DNA of 64,000 nt from Hymenobacter ginkgonis (GCF_009755225.1 NZ_WQKZ01000002.1:310001-374000), one strand, 5' to 3'; shown: positions 24,757 through 34,237, counted from the first letter of the stretch. The notes: generated by a model not told the origin, from the sequence alone. Program-made: numbers and translations.

Positions 24757-26928
24757 CTACTGCGCGGCGACCCCCTTGGTGTGGATATAGCGCTCAAAAA
24801 ACTCGTAGGTGCGCAGCATTTGGTCGATGCGCTGGCGGTTGTCGCCCGAGCGGGTCAGCTCGTGGGTGCCGCCGGGGTGGCGCACGTACTCCACGGGGCG
24901 GCCCAGCACTTTGAGGCTGCGGTACATCATTTCGCCCTGCACAAAGCCGGTGCGGCGGTCGTTTTCGCCGTGGAAGATGATGTAGGGGGTAGTGATATTT
25001 TCGACGTAGGTAATCGGCGACTCGCGGGTGAGCACGCTGCGCACCGCCGGCTGCCAGGGGTAGCCACCAAAGTAGTCGGGCACGAGGTGCCAGGCGTTGC
25101 CCTCGCCAAAAAACGTGGCCAGGTCATACACGCCCCGCTGCGAGCAGGCCGCCTGAAAGCGGTGGTCGTGGCTAATAATCCAGGCCACGAGGTAGCCCGC
25201 GTAGGAGCCGCCCGTGACGGTGAGCTTCTGGGGGTCGGCCCAGCCTTCGGCCACCGTTTTGTCGAGGGCCGTGAGCACGTCACGGCTCGGGCCGGTGCCC
25301 CAATCCTGGATGTTGGCCCGCAAGAACTGCTGGCCGTAGCCGCCCGAACCACGCGGGTTGCTGTACACCACGCCGTAGCCCTGGCTAGCGAAATACTGAA
25401 ACTCGTGCCACATGCTGGCCTCGCCCGGCCCCCACATAGCCGTGGGGCCACCGTGAATATCGAGCACCACCGGGTACTTCTGTCCGGCCTGGTAGGCGGT
25501 GGGCTTCATCACCCAGTACTCCACCGTGAGGCCTTTGTCGTTCACAAAGCTGTGCTTTTCGGGCAAGGACAGCCGGCGGGTTTTCACCCAGTCGTTGAAG
25601 GTGCCGGCGCGCTGCACCTTGCGCAGCCCAGCATCGGCCACGTACAAATCGGAGGGATTGAGGACGCCGGTTTGGGCGTACACCACCTTATCGCGGGCCA
25701 CGTCGAAACTCAAAATACCGGTATCAGCGGCCGAAAGCTTTTCGACCTTACGGGTGCTGATGTTGACGCGGTAGAGCGGCACGCCGCCATTGGCCTGCGC
25801 CGTGAAGTACAGGTACTTGTCGTCGCTGCTCCAGGCCAGGCTACCTTTGCTGCGGTCGAAAGGAATGGTAATGATGTCTTTAGCGCTGCCGCTCAGCGGC
25901 ATGATGGCCAGCGTGGGCACGGCCACGCGCCACGTGGGCGACTGCTGAAAGGCCAGCCACTTGCCCGAGTTTGACACCTTTGGGGTCGAGTACACGGTGC
26001 TATCCTGCCCCAGCAGGCGGCGCGGGTGGCGGCCATCGCGGTCGGCCAGGTAGATGCCATTTTCCAGCGCCCGGTCGGGGTGGCGCAGCGAGTCGATGGC
26101 GGCGAGCAGCAGCAAGTGCTGGCCGTCGGGCGTGAAATCGGCCTGCGCGAAGCGATAGAACCCGCGGGTAACGGCTACCGGCTTGGCCGCGGGGTCGGTG
26201 GCGCTAAGCAGGAAAAGCTGCGTAAAGCTCTGCTCCGTAGACACCTCTTTTTCATCCTGAAAATTGAGGTTATCAAGCACCTTGGCTTTCTTATCCACCT
26301 CGTCTTTGTCGAGGTAGGCGCGTATTTCGGCCAAGCTGCCATTGGCATTGGGCTTGGCGCTGCCGAGCAGGCTATTCTTGCTAAAACCGGGCTTCTCGAA
26401 CGACCACTGGGGTAGGGCTTGCGTGGCGTTCAGCACCGAGTCGCGCAGCAGCTCGCGCAGCGGAATGGCGGCCGCAAATAGCACCTGCCGGCCATCTGGC
26501 GACCACTTGGGGCCGGTGGCGCCAAACTTGAAGCGCGTCAGCTGGCGGGCCTCGCCACCGTCGGCGGCTAGCACAAATACCTGCGGCTTCTCCTCCACAG
26601 TCCGCACGAAGGCTAGTTGCCGCCCGTCGGGGCTCCAGGCCGGCTGGCTGGCGCCTTCCTTGGCCGAGGTGAGTTGCCGCGGGCTCGCTCCAGCCTCCGT
26701 GCCAAGCTGGTAGATTTGGCTCACGTTTTTGTAATCGGCTTTGTTCTTCTCGTCGGGCTCCACGCTCAACACGCTGAAGGCCGCCTTGCGCCCATCACGC
26801 GTCAGGGTGATGTTGCCGACCTGTTGAATTTTCAACATATCCGTAACCTTCACCGGCTCGGGGCCCTGCTGGGCGCTGGCTGCCTGGGCTGCCCAGCAAC
26901 CCAGTAAAACAAGGCTAGTTTTCTTCAT
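24757..26928 (-). CDS. S9 family prolyl-oligopeptidase-like peptidase (DPP/acylaminoacyl type)
   Basis: A 723-residue exported serine peptidase with a signal peptide ending in ASAQQ. The N-terminal part is a WD/TolB-like beta-propeller (AWSPDGRQLAFVRT, KWSPDGRQVLFAA, FTPDGQHLLLLAA). The C-terminal alpha/beta-hydrolase domain has LDIHGGPTAMWGPGEA, the nucleophile motif GGSYAGYL, GENDRRTGFVQGEMM and the final His in HPGGTHELTRSGD. It should cleave oligopeptides in the periplasm. It is the middle gene of three adjacent exported peptidases on the same strand. Confidence 0.92.
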   Translation of the reverse strand: MKKTSLVLLGCWAAQAASAQQGPEPVKVTDMLKIQQVGNITLTRDGRKAAFSVLSVEPDEKNKADYKNVSQIYQLGTEAGASPRQLTSAKEGASQPAWSPDGRQLAFVRTVEEKPQVFVLAADGGEARQLTRFKFGATGPKWSPDGRQVLFAAAIPLRELLRDSVLNATQALPQWSFEKPGFSKNSLLGSAKPNANGSLAEIRAYLDKDEVDKKAKVLDNLNFQDEKEVSTEQSFTQLFLLSATDPAAKPVAVTRGFYRFAQADFTPDGQHLLLLAAIDSLRHPDRALENGIYLADRDGRHPRRLLGQDSTVYSTPKVSNSGKWLAFQQSPTWRVAVPTLAIMPLSGSAKDIITIPFDRSKGSLAWSSDDKYLYFTAQANGGVPLYRVNISTRKVEKLSAADTGILSFDVARDKVVYAQTGVLNPSDLYVADAGLRKVQRAGTFNDWVKTRRLSLPEKHSFVNDKGLTVEYWVMKPTAYQAGQKYPVVLDIHGGPTAMWGPGEASMWHEFQYFASQGYGVVYSNPRGSGGYGQQFLRANIQDWGTGPSRDVLTALDKTVAEGWADPQKLTVTGGSYAGYLVAWIISHDHRFQAACSQRGVYDLATFFGEGNAWHLVPDYFGGYPWQPAVRSVLTRESPITYVENITTPYIIFHGENDRRTGFVQGEMMYRSLKVLGRPVEYVRHPGGTHELTRSGDNRQRIDQMLRTYEFFERYIHTKGVAAQ

Positions 26929-27003
26929 AATACTTTGTTGTTGAGAGACTTTACTACTCGATTAGTGCGAGCCTATTAAGTAAGGCCGGCCGGTTTTGCA
27001 GCC

Positions 27004-29271
27004 TCACAACGCGGCCGGCCCAGCCACGGCGGCGGCTCGGTTCACTTGGCCCGCTAGCCGCTCCAGGGCCGCGGCGGTGCGCTTAATCTGCTCGGTAGCT
27101 TCGGGCCACTTGCGCTCTTCTATCGCCTCGCGGATGCCGGGCATGGTTTTGACGCCGTAGCCGGTGTAGAAGCCCGGCGCGTAGAGCTGGTGCCGGTACC
27201 AGGGCCGGCGGGGCAAGCCCTCAGCGCTCAACAGCTGTTGCTCAGCCTGGTAGAGCAGCTGGTCGAGCGCCTTTTGGCGGCTGGCGGCGAGGGGGGTAGC
27301 GTTGGCCTTGCGGGCCTGGGCATAGGCTTGGGCGCTTTGCTCGAGCTTGAGCAGGGCCTGGTCGAGCGGCGCAAAATCGAGGCGCGGCACCGCGTCCTGG
27401 GCTTTAGGGGGTAGCAGGGGGTGGTCGGGGTTCGACGCGGCTTCGTAGCGCTTTTCGGCCAGCAGCTTGGTTTGGCGCTCAGTTTCGGTGCGCATATCAT
27501 CGGTCAGCTTCTTGACCTCGGTGCCGTATTTGCCCACGGTGTTCGAAAGGTTTTGAAACTCAAAGGGCAGCACGTCGGCATCAGCCAGGCGCAGGGCGCA
27601 GCGGCCCATTGTTTGGGCCAGCGCTACCCCGTAGGCAAACGTGGGGTCCTTGAAACGCACGAAGTCATCAAACGAATCATAAATCGAGTGGTACTCGCCG
27701 CCTTCGCCCTCGCCGCCAAAGCCCACGTTCATCGACGGAATGCCCAGGTGCTGGATGTAGGGCGAGTAGTCGGAGCCGGCGCCCAGGGCCGCAATGCGCA
27801 GGTCGGGGCGCTCGCGGGCGTCTTTTTGCACCTCGGCCGTGCCATTTACCAAGTCGAAAGCGCGGCGCCGTTCGAGGATGGAAATGTGCGTTTCAGGGTC
27901 GAGCACATCACGCCCCACCTCGTTAAAGAACTTTTCGAGCGTGTGCGAGCCCGCTACGCGCACAAAACCGCGGTCGCTGTTGTCGGTATTTAAGTACGCC
28001 ACCACGTGCTTTTGAAGGTCCTTAGCATTGGTTTCGGCCCACTCGGTTGAGCCCAGCAGGCCGGGCTCCTCGCCGTCCCAGGCGCAAAATATAATCGTGC
28101 GCTTGGGGCGCCAGCCGGTTTTCACCAGCTCGCCGATGGCGCGGGCTTCTTCCAGCTCGGCCACCATGCCGCTAAGCGGGTCGCTGGCGCCGTTCACCCA
28201 GCCGTCGTGGTGGTTGCCGCGCAGTATCCATTCGTCGGGCAGCTGGCGGCCTTTGAGTGTAGCAATGACGTTGTAGACCGGCTCGGTATTCCAGTTGAAA
28301 GCCAGCTGCAAATGCACCTTAGCTGGCCCCGGCCCGAGGTGGTACGAGATGGGCAGCGCCCCGCGCCAGGGCTCGGGTGCCATGGGCCCGGCTAGCGCCG
28401 AAAGCAGGGGTAGGGCATCGCCGTAGGAGATGGGCAGCACGGGGATTTGCGTCAGCGTGGGCGCCTGGCGGTAGTCGAGGCGCTTGGCGTTTTTGGTGGA
28501 GCCATAGCCGGGCGTGAGCGGGTCGCCGGGGTAGGTGGGCATGTCGAGCACCGAGCCGCGCTGGGCGCCCGTTTCGGGTTTGAACGGGCCTTTGGGGTAC
28601 ACGTCGCCCTGGGCGTAGCCGTCATCTTTGGGGTCGGAGTAGATGAGGCAGCCAATGGCGCCTTTTTCGGCGGCTACTTTGGGCTTGATGCCGCGCCACG
28701 AGCCACCGTACTTGGCAATCACAATTTTACCTTTCACATCGATGCCGCGGCGCTCCAGCTCTTCATAATCCTTGGGGATGCCGTAGTTCACAAACACCAG
28801 CTCGGCTGTCACGTCGCCGTCTTTCGAAAAGCAATTGTAGGTGGGTAGCTGCTCGCTGGTTTGGCCCGAGGTAGCGTCTTCGGCCACTGGCTTTTCGGCG
28901 AGGCTGGCCGTGAAGGGGGTAGGCGCCACCAGCTCCAGTACCCGCAGCTTGGGCGTCGGAAACAGCACGTACGACACGTCAATGCGCGTATCATAGCCCC
29001 ACGACTTAAACAGCCCGGCCATGAATTCGGCATTGGCTTTGTCGTAAGGCGAGCCCACGTGGTGCGGGTGGGCGGCGAGGCGCTTCATCCACTGGCGCAG
29101 GTTGTCGGCCTTAAGTTGGGCGTCGAACGCACTTTCGTGCTGATATTCAGTGGCTGCCGTAGCCGTTGTGAAGCCCAACAGTGGCTTGGGTTCGGTGGGG
29201 GCGGTTTGGGCGGGGGCTGCGGCTTGGGCGAGCAGGGCAGCGGCTAGGAGGACGGGGTAGCGTTTCTTCAT
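27004..29271 (-). CDS. M28 family peptidase (glutamate carboxypeptidase II/PSMA-like)
   Basis: A 755-residue exported metallopeptidase starting MKKRYPVLLAAALLAQAAA. A protease-associated domain lies near residues 140-240. The M28 zinc-binding residues are in GNHHDGWVNGASDPLSG, AWDGEEPGLLGSTEW, NTDNSDRGF and EYHSIYDSFDDF. A C-terminal transferrin-receptor-like dimerisation domain follows (about 620-755). This set defines M28B enzymes that trim C- or N-terminal residues from peptides. The upstream in-frame extension to 29355 is not conserved. Confidence 0.92.
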   Translation of the reverse strand: MKKRYPVLLAAALLAQAAAPAQTAPTEPKPLLGFTTATAATEYQHESAFDAQLKADNLRQWMKRLAAHPHHVGSPYDKANAEFMAGLFKSWGYDTRIDVSYVLFPTPKLRVLELVAPTPFTASLAEKPVAEDATSGQTSEQLPTYNCFSKDGDVTAELVFVNYGIPKDYEELERRGIDVKGKIVIAKYGGSWRGIKPKVAAEKGAIGCLIYSDPKDDGYAQGDVYPKGPFKPETGAQRGSVLDMPTYPGDPLTPGYGSTKNAKRLDYRQAPTLTQIPVLPISYGDALPLLSALAGPMAPEPWRGALPISYHLGPGPAKVHLQLAFNWNTEPVYNVIATLKGRQLPDEWILRGNHHDGWVNGASDPLSGMVAELEEARAIGELVKTGWRPKRTIIFCAWDGEEPGLLGSTEWAETNAKDLQKHVVAYLNTDNSDRGFVRVAGSHTLEKFFNEVGRDVLDPETHISILERRRAFDLVNGTAEVQKDARERPDLRIAALGAGSDYSPYIQHLGIPSMNVGFGGEGEGGEYHSIYDSFDDFVRFKDPTFAYGVALAQTMGRCALRLADADVLPFEFQNLSNTVGKYGTEVKKLTDDMRTETERQTKLLAEKRYEAASNPDHPLLPPKAQDAVPRLDFAPLDQALLKLEQSAQAYAQARKANATPLAASRQKALDQLLYQAEQQLLSAEGLPRRPWYRHQLYAPGFYTGYGVKTMPGIREAIEERKWPEATEQIKRTAAALERLAGQVNRAAAVAGPAAL

Positions 29272-29401
29272 AGACTGGCTTATTTCACGAAAGAAAAGCA
29301 CCGCGACCCGGCTGCATCCAGCAAAACCCGGCAATAGTGCCGCGCAAGATAGCACGGCTTAGTGTGCGTGTACCAACGAGTTGTGGGGCTACCGCCTACG
29401 C

Positions 29402-29446
29402 AAAAGCGCCGGGCCGCTCCTAACACGAAGCAGCCCGGCGCTTTTT
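29402..29446 (-). terminator. Hairpin terminator
   Basis: 13-bp arms AAAAGCGCCGGGC / GCCCGGCGCTTTT enclose an 18-base loop. Both sides are A/T-rich. It follows the small ORF at 29464 on the minus strand. Confidence 0.8.
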
Positions 29447-29463
29447 GCGCAATTAGCTAGCAA

Positions 29464-29640
29464 TTACCCGCTGTAGCCGCCGCCGCTTTCAGGCTCGGTA
29501 GCGCTGCCGCCGGCTTTGTCGGGGGTAGGCAAGTCCGATTCGGTGTGGATTTCGAGGTGGCTATAATCGGGCACGCCGTCGCCTTGTACAGGTACGGGCG
29601 GCTCGGTGTGGGGGTCGGGGGTAGGCGTGGGCTGGTTCAT
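29464..29640 (-). CDS. Small proline-rich acidic protein (58 aa)
   Basis: An ATG-to-TAA frame of 58 codons, beginning MNQPTPTPDPHTEPPVPVQG and continuing with a DYSHLEIHTESDLPTPDKAG segment and a Gly/Ser-rich tail. It has no cysteine and no hydrophobic segment, so it is likely disordered. A terminator lies 18 bases downstream on the same strand and codon use is like that of the neighbours, which supports a real gene. It uses TPTPD and LPTPD, both coded with the CTACCCC word that is common in this genome. No homology can be claimed. Confidence 0.5.
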   Translation of the reverse strand: MNQPTPTPDPHTEPPVPVQGDGVPDYSHLEIHTESDLPTPDKAGGSATEPESGGGYSG

Positions 29641-29726
29641 AGGGAAAAAACAAAGTGGATTGGCTAGGTGTACGGGCTACGCCGGCCAATGGCTGCCTGG
29701 CCCCGGCGCGCACCGGCCGGGCGGTG

Positions 29727-29734
29727 TACTTTTG
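29727..29734 (+). promoter_or_regulatory. Candidate -7 box for fumC
   Basis: TACTTTTG matches TAnnTTTG exactly, 53 bases upstream of the fumC ATG. No -33 box at ideal spacing was seen. Confidence 0.45.
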
Positions 29735-29787
29735 CCGCCGTTACTATCCGCATTTTCTCACCCGTTTTCACTTCAGCCAACGAGGCT

Positions 29788-31191
29788 ATGAGCCAGTTCC
29801 GCACCGAAAAAGATACCATGGGCCAGGTGCAAGTGCCCGCCGACGCCTATTGGGGCGCTCAAACGCAGCGCAGCATCGAGAACTTTCCGATTGCGCAGGA
29901 CATCAATAAGATGCCCAAGGAAATCATCCGCGCATTTGCCTACCTCAAGAAGGCGGCCGCCCTTACCAACCGCGACGCGGGCGTGCTCGACGCCGAAAAA
30001 GCCGAGCTGATTGGCCGCGTAGCCGACGAGATTTTGGAGGGCAAGCTCGCCGACCAGTTTCCGCTGGTGGTGTGGCAAACCGGCTCGGGCACGCAGTCGA
30101 ACATGAACATGAACGAGGTAATCGCCTACCGCGGCCACGTGCTGCACGGCGGCTTGCTGAGCGATGAGAAGAAGTTTTTGGCCCCGAACGACGACGTGAA
30201 CAAGTCGCAGTCGAGCAACGACACCTTCCCGACGGCCATGCACATTGCGGCCTACAAAATCTTGGTCGAAACCACTATCCCGGGTATCACCAAGCTGCGC
30301 GATGCGCTGAAGGCCAAGTCGGAAGCGTTTAAAAACGTGGTGAAAATCGGGCGCACCCACTTCATGGATGCTACCCCCCTCACCCTGGGCCAGGAGTTTT
30401 CGGGTTACGTGTCGCAGCTCGACCACGGCCTGCGCGCCATTAACAACACGCTGGCCCACCTGAGCGAGCTGGCGCTGGGCGGCACCGCCGTGGGCACTGG
30501 CATCAACACGCCCCCCGGCTACTCCGAGAACGTGGCCCAGCACATTGCCGAGCTGACGGGCCTACCCTTCATCACGGCCGACAACAAGTTTGAGGCCCTG
30601 GCCGCGCACGACGCCATTGTGGAAGCGCACGGCGCGCTCAAAACAGTGGCCGTGAGCCTGATGAAAATCGCCAACGATATCCGGATGCTGAGCAGCGGCC
30701 CCCGCGCGGGCATCGGCGAAATCCACATCCCGGATAATGAGCCGGGTAGCAGCATTATGCCGGGCAAGGTGAACCCCACGCAGTGCGAAGCCCTGACGAT
30801 GGTGGCTGCCCAGGTGATGGGCAACGACGTAGCCATCACCATTGGCGGCTCGATGGGCCACTTCGAGTTGAACGTGTTCAAGCCGGTGATGATATACAAT
30901 TTCCTGCACTCGGCCCGGCTGATTGGCGACGCCTGCACGTCGTTTACCGACAAGTGCGCGGTGGGGATTGAGCCTATTTTGCCTAACATTCAGAAGCACG
31001 TAAACTCGTCGCTGATGCTGGTGACGGCGCTCAACCCGCACATTGGCTACTACAAAGCAGCCGAGATTGCCCAAACCGCCCACAAAAACCAGTCGACGCT
31101 GAAGGAAACCGCTATTCAGCTCGGCTACGTCACGGCCGAGGAGTTTGACGAGTGGCTGAAGCCGGAAGACATGGTGGGCGAGCTGAAATAG
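29788..31191 (+). CDS. fumC: Class II fumarate hydratase
   Basis: A 467-residue homotetrameric enzyme converting fumarate to malate in the TCA cycle. The N-terminus ([20 protein letters not shown]) and the motifs [40 protein letters not shown] and the superfamily signature [15 protein letters not shown] (near 318-332) are all present. The start is ATG 29788; the longer frame from 29668 overlaps the promoter. It is a second TCA gene in the window besides the suc operon, on the opposite strand. Confidence 0.96.
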   Translation: MSQFRTEKDTMGQVQVPADAYWGAQTQRSIENFPIAQDINKMPKEIIRAFAYLKKAAALTNRDAGVLDAEKAELIGRVADEILEGKLADQFPLVVWQTGSGTQSNMNMNEVIAYRGHVLHGGLLSDEKKFLAPNDDVNKSQSSNDTFPTAMHIAAYKILVETTIPGITKLRDALKAKSEAFKNVVKIGRTHFMDATPLTLGQEFSGYVSQLDHGLRAINNTLAHLSELALGGTAVGTGINTPPGYSENVAQHIAELTGLPFITADNKFEALAAHDAIVEAHGALKTVAVSLMKIANDIRMLSSGPRAGIGEIHIPDNEPGSSIMPGKVNPTQCEALTMVAAQVMGNDVAITIGGSMGHFELNVFKPVMIYNFLHSARLIGDACTSFTDKCAVGIEPILPNIQKHVNSSLMLVTALNPHIGYYKAAEIAQTAHKNQSTLKETAIQLGYVTAEEFDEWLKPEDMVGELK

Positions 31192-31209
31192 CCTTCGGCA
31201 GCCAACTAC

Positions 31210-31282
31210 TAGCGCGGACGTTATCGGCCGCGTCCTCGCACAGCCCATTTGGGTGAGGACGCGGCCGGCAACGTTCGCGCTA
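31210..31282. repeat. 28-bp inverted repeat, possible terminator of fumC
   Basis: Arms at 31210-31237 and 31255-31282 pair with three mismatches, around a 17-base loop. The core is CGGCCGCGTCCTC. There is no T-run. It differs in sequence from the GAACGTCCTGC repeats. Confidence 0.7.
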
Positions 31283-31316
31283 CTGTTTAGCGGCCAGGCT
31301 CGTTTAAGGTTTACCC

Positions 31317-31937
31317 ATGCGTATCAAGCATTTTTGGCTACTCGGATTGCTGGGCACGGCTCCGCTGGCGAGCCGCGCCCAATTGGCGCAGGCTACCCCC
31401 GTCGATTCGGCTACGGCGCGCGCGGCACTGGCCACGGCCGCCCGGCAGTTTCCTAAGTTTTACCGCGCTTTGCGCTTGGCACAGCAACAAGACACGCTGC
31501 TAAGACGGTTTGTGGTGGTGCGCTCTGCCCTACCCCTGGCTACGCCGGCCATGGCCTTCGCCAACGGCGCCGTGCGCCTCGACTTGCGCTACTTGCAAAC
31601 GGCGCAGCCTGGTTTTGATGATAACCGCCTGGTGGTGGTGCTGTACCACGAAATTGGCCACCTGCACTATTACCGCACGGTGCCGGCGCCCAGCCGCACG
31701 CCCGAGGCGAGCGAGCGGGCCGCGTTCGATTATTCGCTGGTGAAAACCCGCGAACTGGCGGCGGCCGGCGACTGCGCCCCGCTGCAAACCGGCCTGCGGT
31801 TTATGCTGCTGCGTAGCCAGGCTCATGACCTGGCCGACCCGCACGTGCGGGCGCTCAAAGCGCTGGTGCAGGAGCCGGCTTATGCCGACTACCGGCGGTA
31901 CGTGGCTGCGCATTGCCTGGCGGCGCCGGCCCGCTGA
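31317..31937 (+). CDS. Secreted HExxH metalloprotease-like protein
   Basis: A 206-residue protein with a signal peptide (MRIKHFWLLGLLGTAPLASRA). The motif VVLYHEIGHLHYYRT is an HExxH zinc site preceded by a hydrophobic helix. A region downstream (AAFDYSLVKTRELAAAGDCAP) may provide the third ligand. It is a predicted secreted zinc peptidase of unknown family and substrate. It follows fumC after an inverted repeat and is probably transcribed independently. Confidence 0.65.
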   Translation: MRIKHFWLLGLLGTAPLASRAQLAQATPVDSATARAALATAARQFPKFYRALRLAQQQDTLLRRFVVVRSALPLATPAMAFANGAVRLDLRYLQTAQPGFDDNRLVVVLYHEIGHLHYYRTVPAPSRTPEASERAAFDYSLVKTRELAAAGDCAPLQTGLRFMLLRSQAHDLADPHVRALKALVQEPAYADYRRYVAAHCLAAPAR

Positions 31938-31996
31938 GGCCCGCCGCAGGTATTCCCTTTTATCTTCGCCTTACCCTTCACTTTGCCCTTGCACCC

Positions 31997-32596
31997 GTGA
32001 GTTTCGATTTCAACCAGCACCTCGTGTTGCAAAATAGCCTCGTGCGCTTGCGGCCCCTCGAAACCACCGATTTTGAGCCGCTGAAGGCCGTGGCTTTTGA
32101 CCCCGCCATCTGGCAGTTTACCATCACGCGGGCCGACGATGCAGTGAGCCTGGCCGCCTACTTGGCCGCCGCCATGCACGAGCGCCAGGCCGGCAAACGC
32201 TACCCCTTCGCCATTGTGGAGCGGGCCACTGGCAAGCTGGTAGGTAGCACCAGCTACTACAGTATTGTGCCCGAAGACCAGCGCCTGAGCATCGGCTACA
32301 CTTGGCTGGGCACCGCGTTTCAGCGCACCGGCCTAAACCGGGCGGCCAAGCACCTGCTGCTGAGCTACGCGTTCGAAACTTTGCAGTACGAGCGGGTAGA
32401 GCTCGAAACCGACAGCCGCAACCTGAAGTCGCAGCAGGCCATGCGGCGCATGGGCGCCACCGAAGAGGGCACGTTGCGCCGCCACCGCCTCACGCAGGGC
32501 GGCTACCGGCGCGATACGGTCATTTTCAGCATTATCCGGCCCGAGTGGGACGCCCTGCAACAGTCCGTTTTCAAGGAGTATGATGCCCGAGGCTAA
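31997..32596 (+). CDS. GNAT family N-acetyltransferase (RimJ/RimL-like)
   Basis: A 199-residue protein starting at GTG 31997 (MSFDFNQHLVLQNSLVRLRP). The layout is that of ribosomal-protein-type acetyltransferases: VRLRPLETTDFEPLKAVAF, the acetyl-CoA region near GYTWLGTAFQRTGLNRAAKH, and SQQAMRRMGATEEGTLRRHR before the C-terminal strand. It would acetylate an amino group on a protein or small molecule. A near -7 box (TATCTTCG) is at 31961. It overlaps the next gene by 17 bases. Confidence 0.85.
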   Translation: MSFDFNQHLVLQNSLVRLRPLETTDFEPLKAVAFDPAIWQFTITRADDAVSLAAYLAAAMHERQAGKRYPFAIVERATGKLVGSTSYYSIVPEDQRLSIGYTWLGTAFQRTGLNRAAKHLLLSYAFETLQYERVELETDSRNLKSQQAMRRMGATEEGTLRRHRLTQGGYRRDTVIFSIIRPEWDALQQSVFKEYDARG

Positions 32597-33008
32597 CGGC
32601 CCCCTACCCCCCTACGCGCCGCCTAGCGCCAGCCAGCGCAGCTTGCTGCGCCGCCGGGCGGCCAGCTTCGGGCACGCCTTTCGGGGGGTAGGGATGGCGC
32701 TACGCTCCGAGCTGCACTTGCAGCTGCACGCGGTAGCCACGGCAGTGGTGCTGGGGGCGGGCTTCTACTTCGGCCTGAGCTTGGTAGAGTGGGCTTTGGT
32801 GAGCCTGGCAGTGGCCAGTGTGTGGGCGGCCGAACTCTTCAACACGGCTATCGAAACACTCACCAACTTGGCCTCGCCCGGCTACCACCCCCTGGCGGGC
32901 AAGGCCAAGGACGTGGCCGCGGCGGCCGTGCTGCTGGCGGCGCTGGGCGCCCTGGCCGTGGGTGGGCTGGTATTTGGCCCTAAAATCTGGGCGCTACTGC
33001 CGCGTTAA
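32580..33008 (+). CDS. dgkA: Diacylglycerol/undecaprenol kinase family protein
   Basis: A 142-residue inner-membrane kinase of the DgkA family. A Pro-rich N-terminus precedes helices at about 50-66, 70-85 and 112-135. The diagnostic motif ELFNTAIETLTNL, followed by AKAKDVAAAAVLL-like residues (here GKAKDVAAAAVLLAAL), includes the catalytic Glu and the metal/ATP-binding Asn and Asp. In Gram-positive and many other bacteria this family phosphorylates undecaprenol for cell-wall and glycan recycling. Two adjacent ATGs (32580 and 32583) could serve as start. Confidence 0.9.
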   Translation: MMPEANGPLPPYAPPSASQRSLLRRRAASFGHAFRGVGMALRSELHLQLHAVATAVVLGAGFYFGLSLVEWALVSLAVASVWAAELFNTAIETLTNLASPGYHPLAGKAKDVAAAAVLLAALGALAVGGLVFGPKIWALLPR

Positions 33009-33072
33009 CTATTTGAGGGCAATTGGCGTAAGGTTAAGCACTTTTTATTAGTGCCCGCCTACCCCCTCCGCT

Positions 33073-33534
33073 ATGCGTCGTTTGTTTATTCCTTTTACCG
33101 CGCTGGCCTTGCTGCTAAGTGCTTGCCAGCAAGATGTGGTGGTGAACACGCCCACTACCCAGCCCTCGGAAGGCTTTGTGAGCCAGCCCGATACCCCCGC
33201 CCCCACCAGCACTAACACCGTGGATGCGGTGCCCGCCCGCGACATGCGCCTCGACAGTACCGCCCGCCCGCTGTGGCTGCGGCAGCACATCCAGGGCATC
33301 TTAGCCACGCGCAAGCGCAACCCTATTATCCGCATCATGCGCTACCAATACAACGACCAAACGGTGTATTATGAATCGGCACCGTGCTGCGACCAGCAAT
33401 CGACGGTGTATGACCTGAAGGGCAACATCCTCTGCCACCCCGAAGGCGGCATCACTGGCAAAGGCGATGGCCAGTGCGCCAACTTCAACAAGCGCCGCAC
33501 CAACGAGCAGCTGGTGTGGCAAGACCCGCGCTGA
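33073..33534 (+). CDS. Lipoprotein with DUF6970-like cysteine-rich domain
   Basis: A 153-residue lipoprotein (lipobox LLLSAC) with a Thr/Pro-rich linker. The C-terminal half (IMRYQYNDQTVYYESAPCCD, STVYDLKGNILCHPEGGITG, KGDGQCANF) has the CCD...C.P.GG.TG.GDG.C pattern I associate with DUF6970 of Bacteroidota. Four conserved cysteines suggest two disulfides in the periplasm. Its function is unknown. Confidence 0.7.
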   Translation: MRRLFIPFTALALLLSACQQDVVVNTPTTQPSEGFVSQPDTPAPTSTNTVDAVPARDMRLDSTARPLWLRQHIQGILATRKRNPIIRIMRYQYNDQTVYYESAPCCDQQSTVYDLKGNILCHPEGGITGKGDGQCANFNKRRTNEQLVWQDPR

Positions 33535-33551
33535 GCCGAGTGCAATCCCTT

Positions 33552-33603
33552 AAAAGAACGTCAGGCCCATCGAGCGTCCGCTTATGCTGCCTGACGTTCT
33601 TTT
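33552..33603. terminator. Hairpin terminator with 15-bp arms
   Basis: AAAAGAACGTCAGGC (33552-33566) pairs with GCCTGACGTTCTTTT (33589-33603), followed by GCATTTTT. The GAACGTC part is shared with the REP-like family, so it may derive from one. Confidence 0.8.
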
Positions 33604-33634
33604 GCATTTTTAACCCCCAACTTGACTACTTCCC

Positions 33635-34126
33635 ATGATTAATACCATCGCTAAGCTCGGCGCTTTCAATGTGTGGGCCAATGAAACTTTGCTGCGCCGC
33701 CTCGACTCGTCGGTGGCTGCGGGCAAAGAGGCTCCCCAGCCCGCGCTGCGCATTTTCAGCCACGTCATTAATGCCCAGGCCATCTGGATTGCCCGCCTCA
33801 GCGGCACGGCCAGCCCCCTCAAGGTGTGGCAGGAGCATGACCTTGCCGGCCTGCACCACTGGCACGAGCAAACTTCGCAGCGCTTCGCCGAGCTGTGCGC
33901 CAACGCCGACGATACCGAGCTGAACCGCCACATTCAGTACAGCAACTCGCAGGGCGACGCCTTCGACTCGCAGGTGAGCGACATCTTGACCCACTGCGTG
34001 GTGCACGCCAGCTACCACCGCGGCCAGGTAGCCACCAAAATGCGCGAAGCTGGCCTAGAACCCGTTAACTCCGACTTCATCACGTACTGCCGCGAGCAAA
34101 GCGGCCAGGTGGTGCCCCAACTGTAG
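33635..34126 (+). CDS. DinB family protein
   Basis: The 163-residue four-helix bundle has the three metal-binding His positions of DinB/YfiT-type proteins in IFSHVINAQAIWIARL and in HCVVHASYHRGQVATKM. These proteins are thiol-dependent transferases or metal-binding proteins with diverse roles. No DNA-damage role can be inferred from the name. The gene lies between two terminators and is monocistronic. Confidence 0.85.
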   Translation: MINTIAKLGAFNVWANETLLRRLDSSVAAGKEAPQPALRIFSHVINAQAIWIARLSGTASPLKVWQEHDLAGLHHWHEQTSQRFAELCANADDTELNRHIQYSNSQGDAFDSQVSDILTHCVVHASYHRGQVATKMREAGLEPVNSDFITYCREQSGQVVPQL

Positions 34127-34155
34127 CTCTAAGTAATTAACTAACAAGTTACTGG

Positions 34156-34193
34156 CAGGCAGCTTGGCGCGGAGCGCTGGGCTGCCTGTTCTT
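34156..34193 (+). terminator. Hairpin terminator of the DinB gene
   Basis: Arms CAGGCAGC (34156-34163) and GCTGCCTG (34181-34188) are followed by TTCTTGTTT. Confidence 0.6.
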
Positions 34194-34237
34194 GTTTGCT
34201 ACCCCACCGTATAGGGGGTAGGACGTACGCTGCACCC

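Noticed and set aside
24781..25974. 397-codon plus-strand frame opposite the S9 peptidase
   Set aside because: Antisense shadow of a peptidase with intact catalytic motifs.
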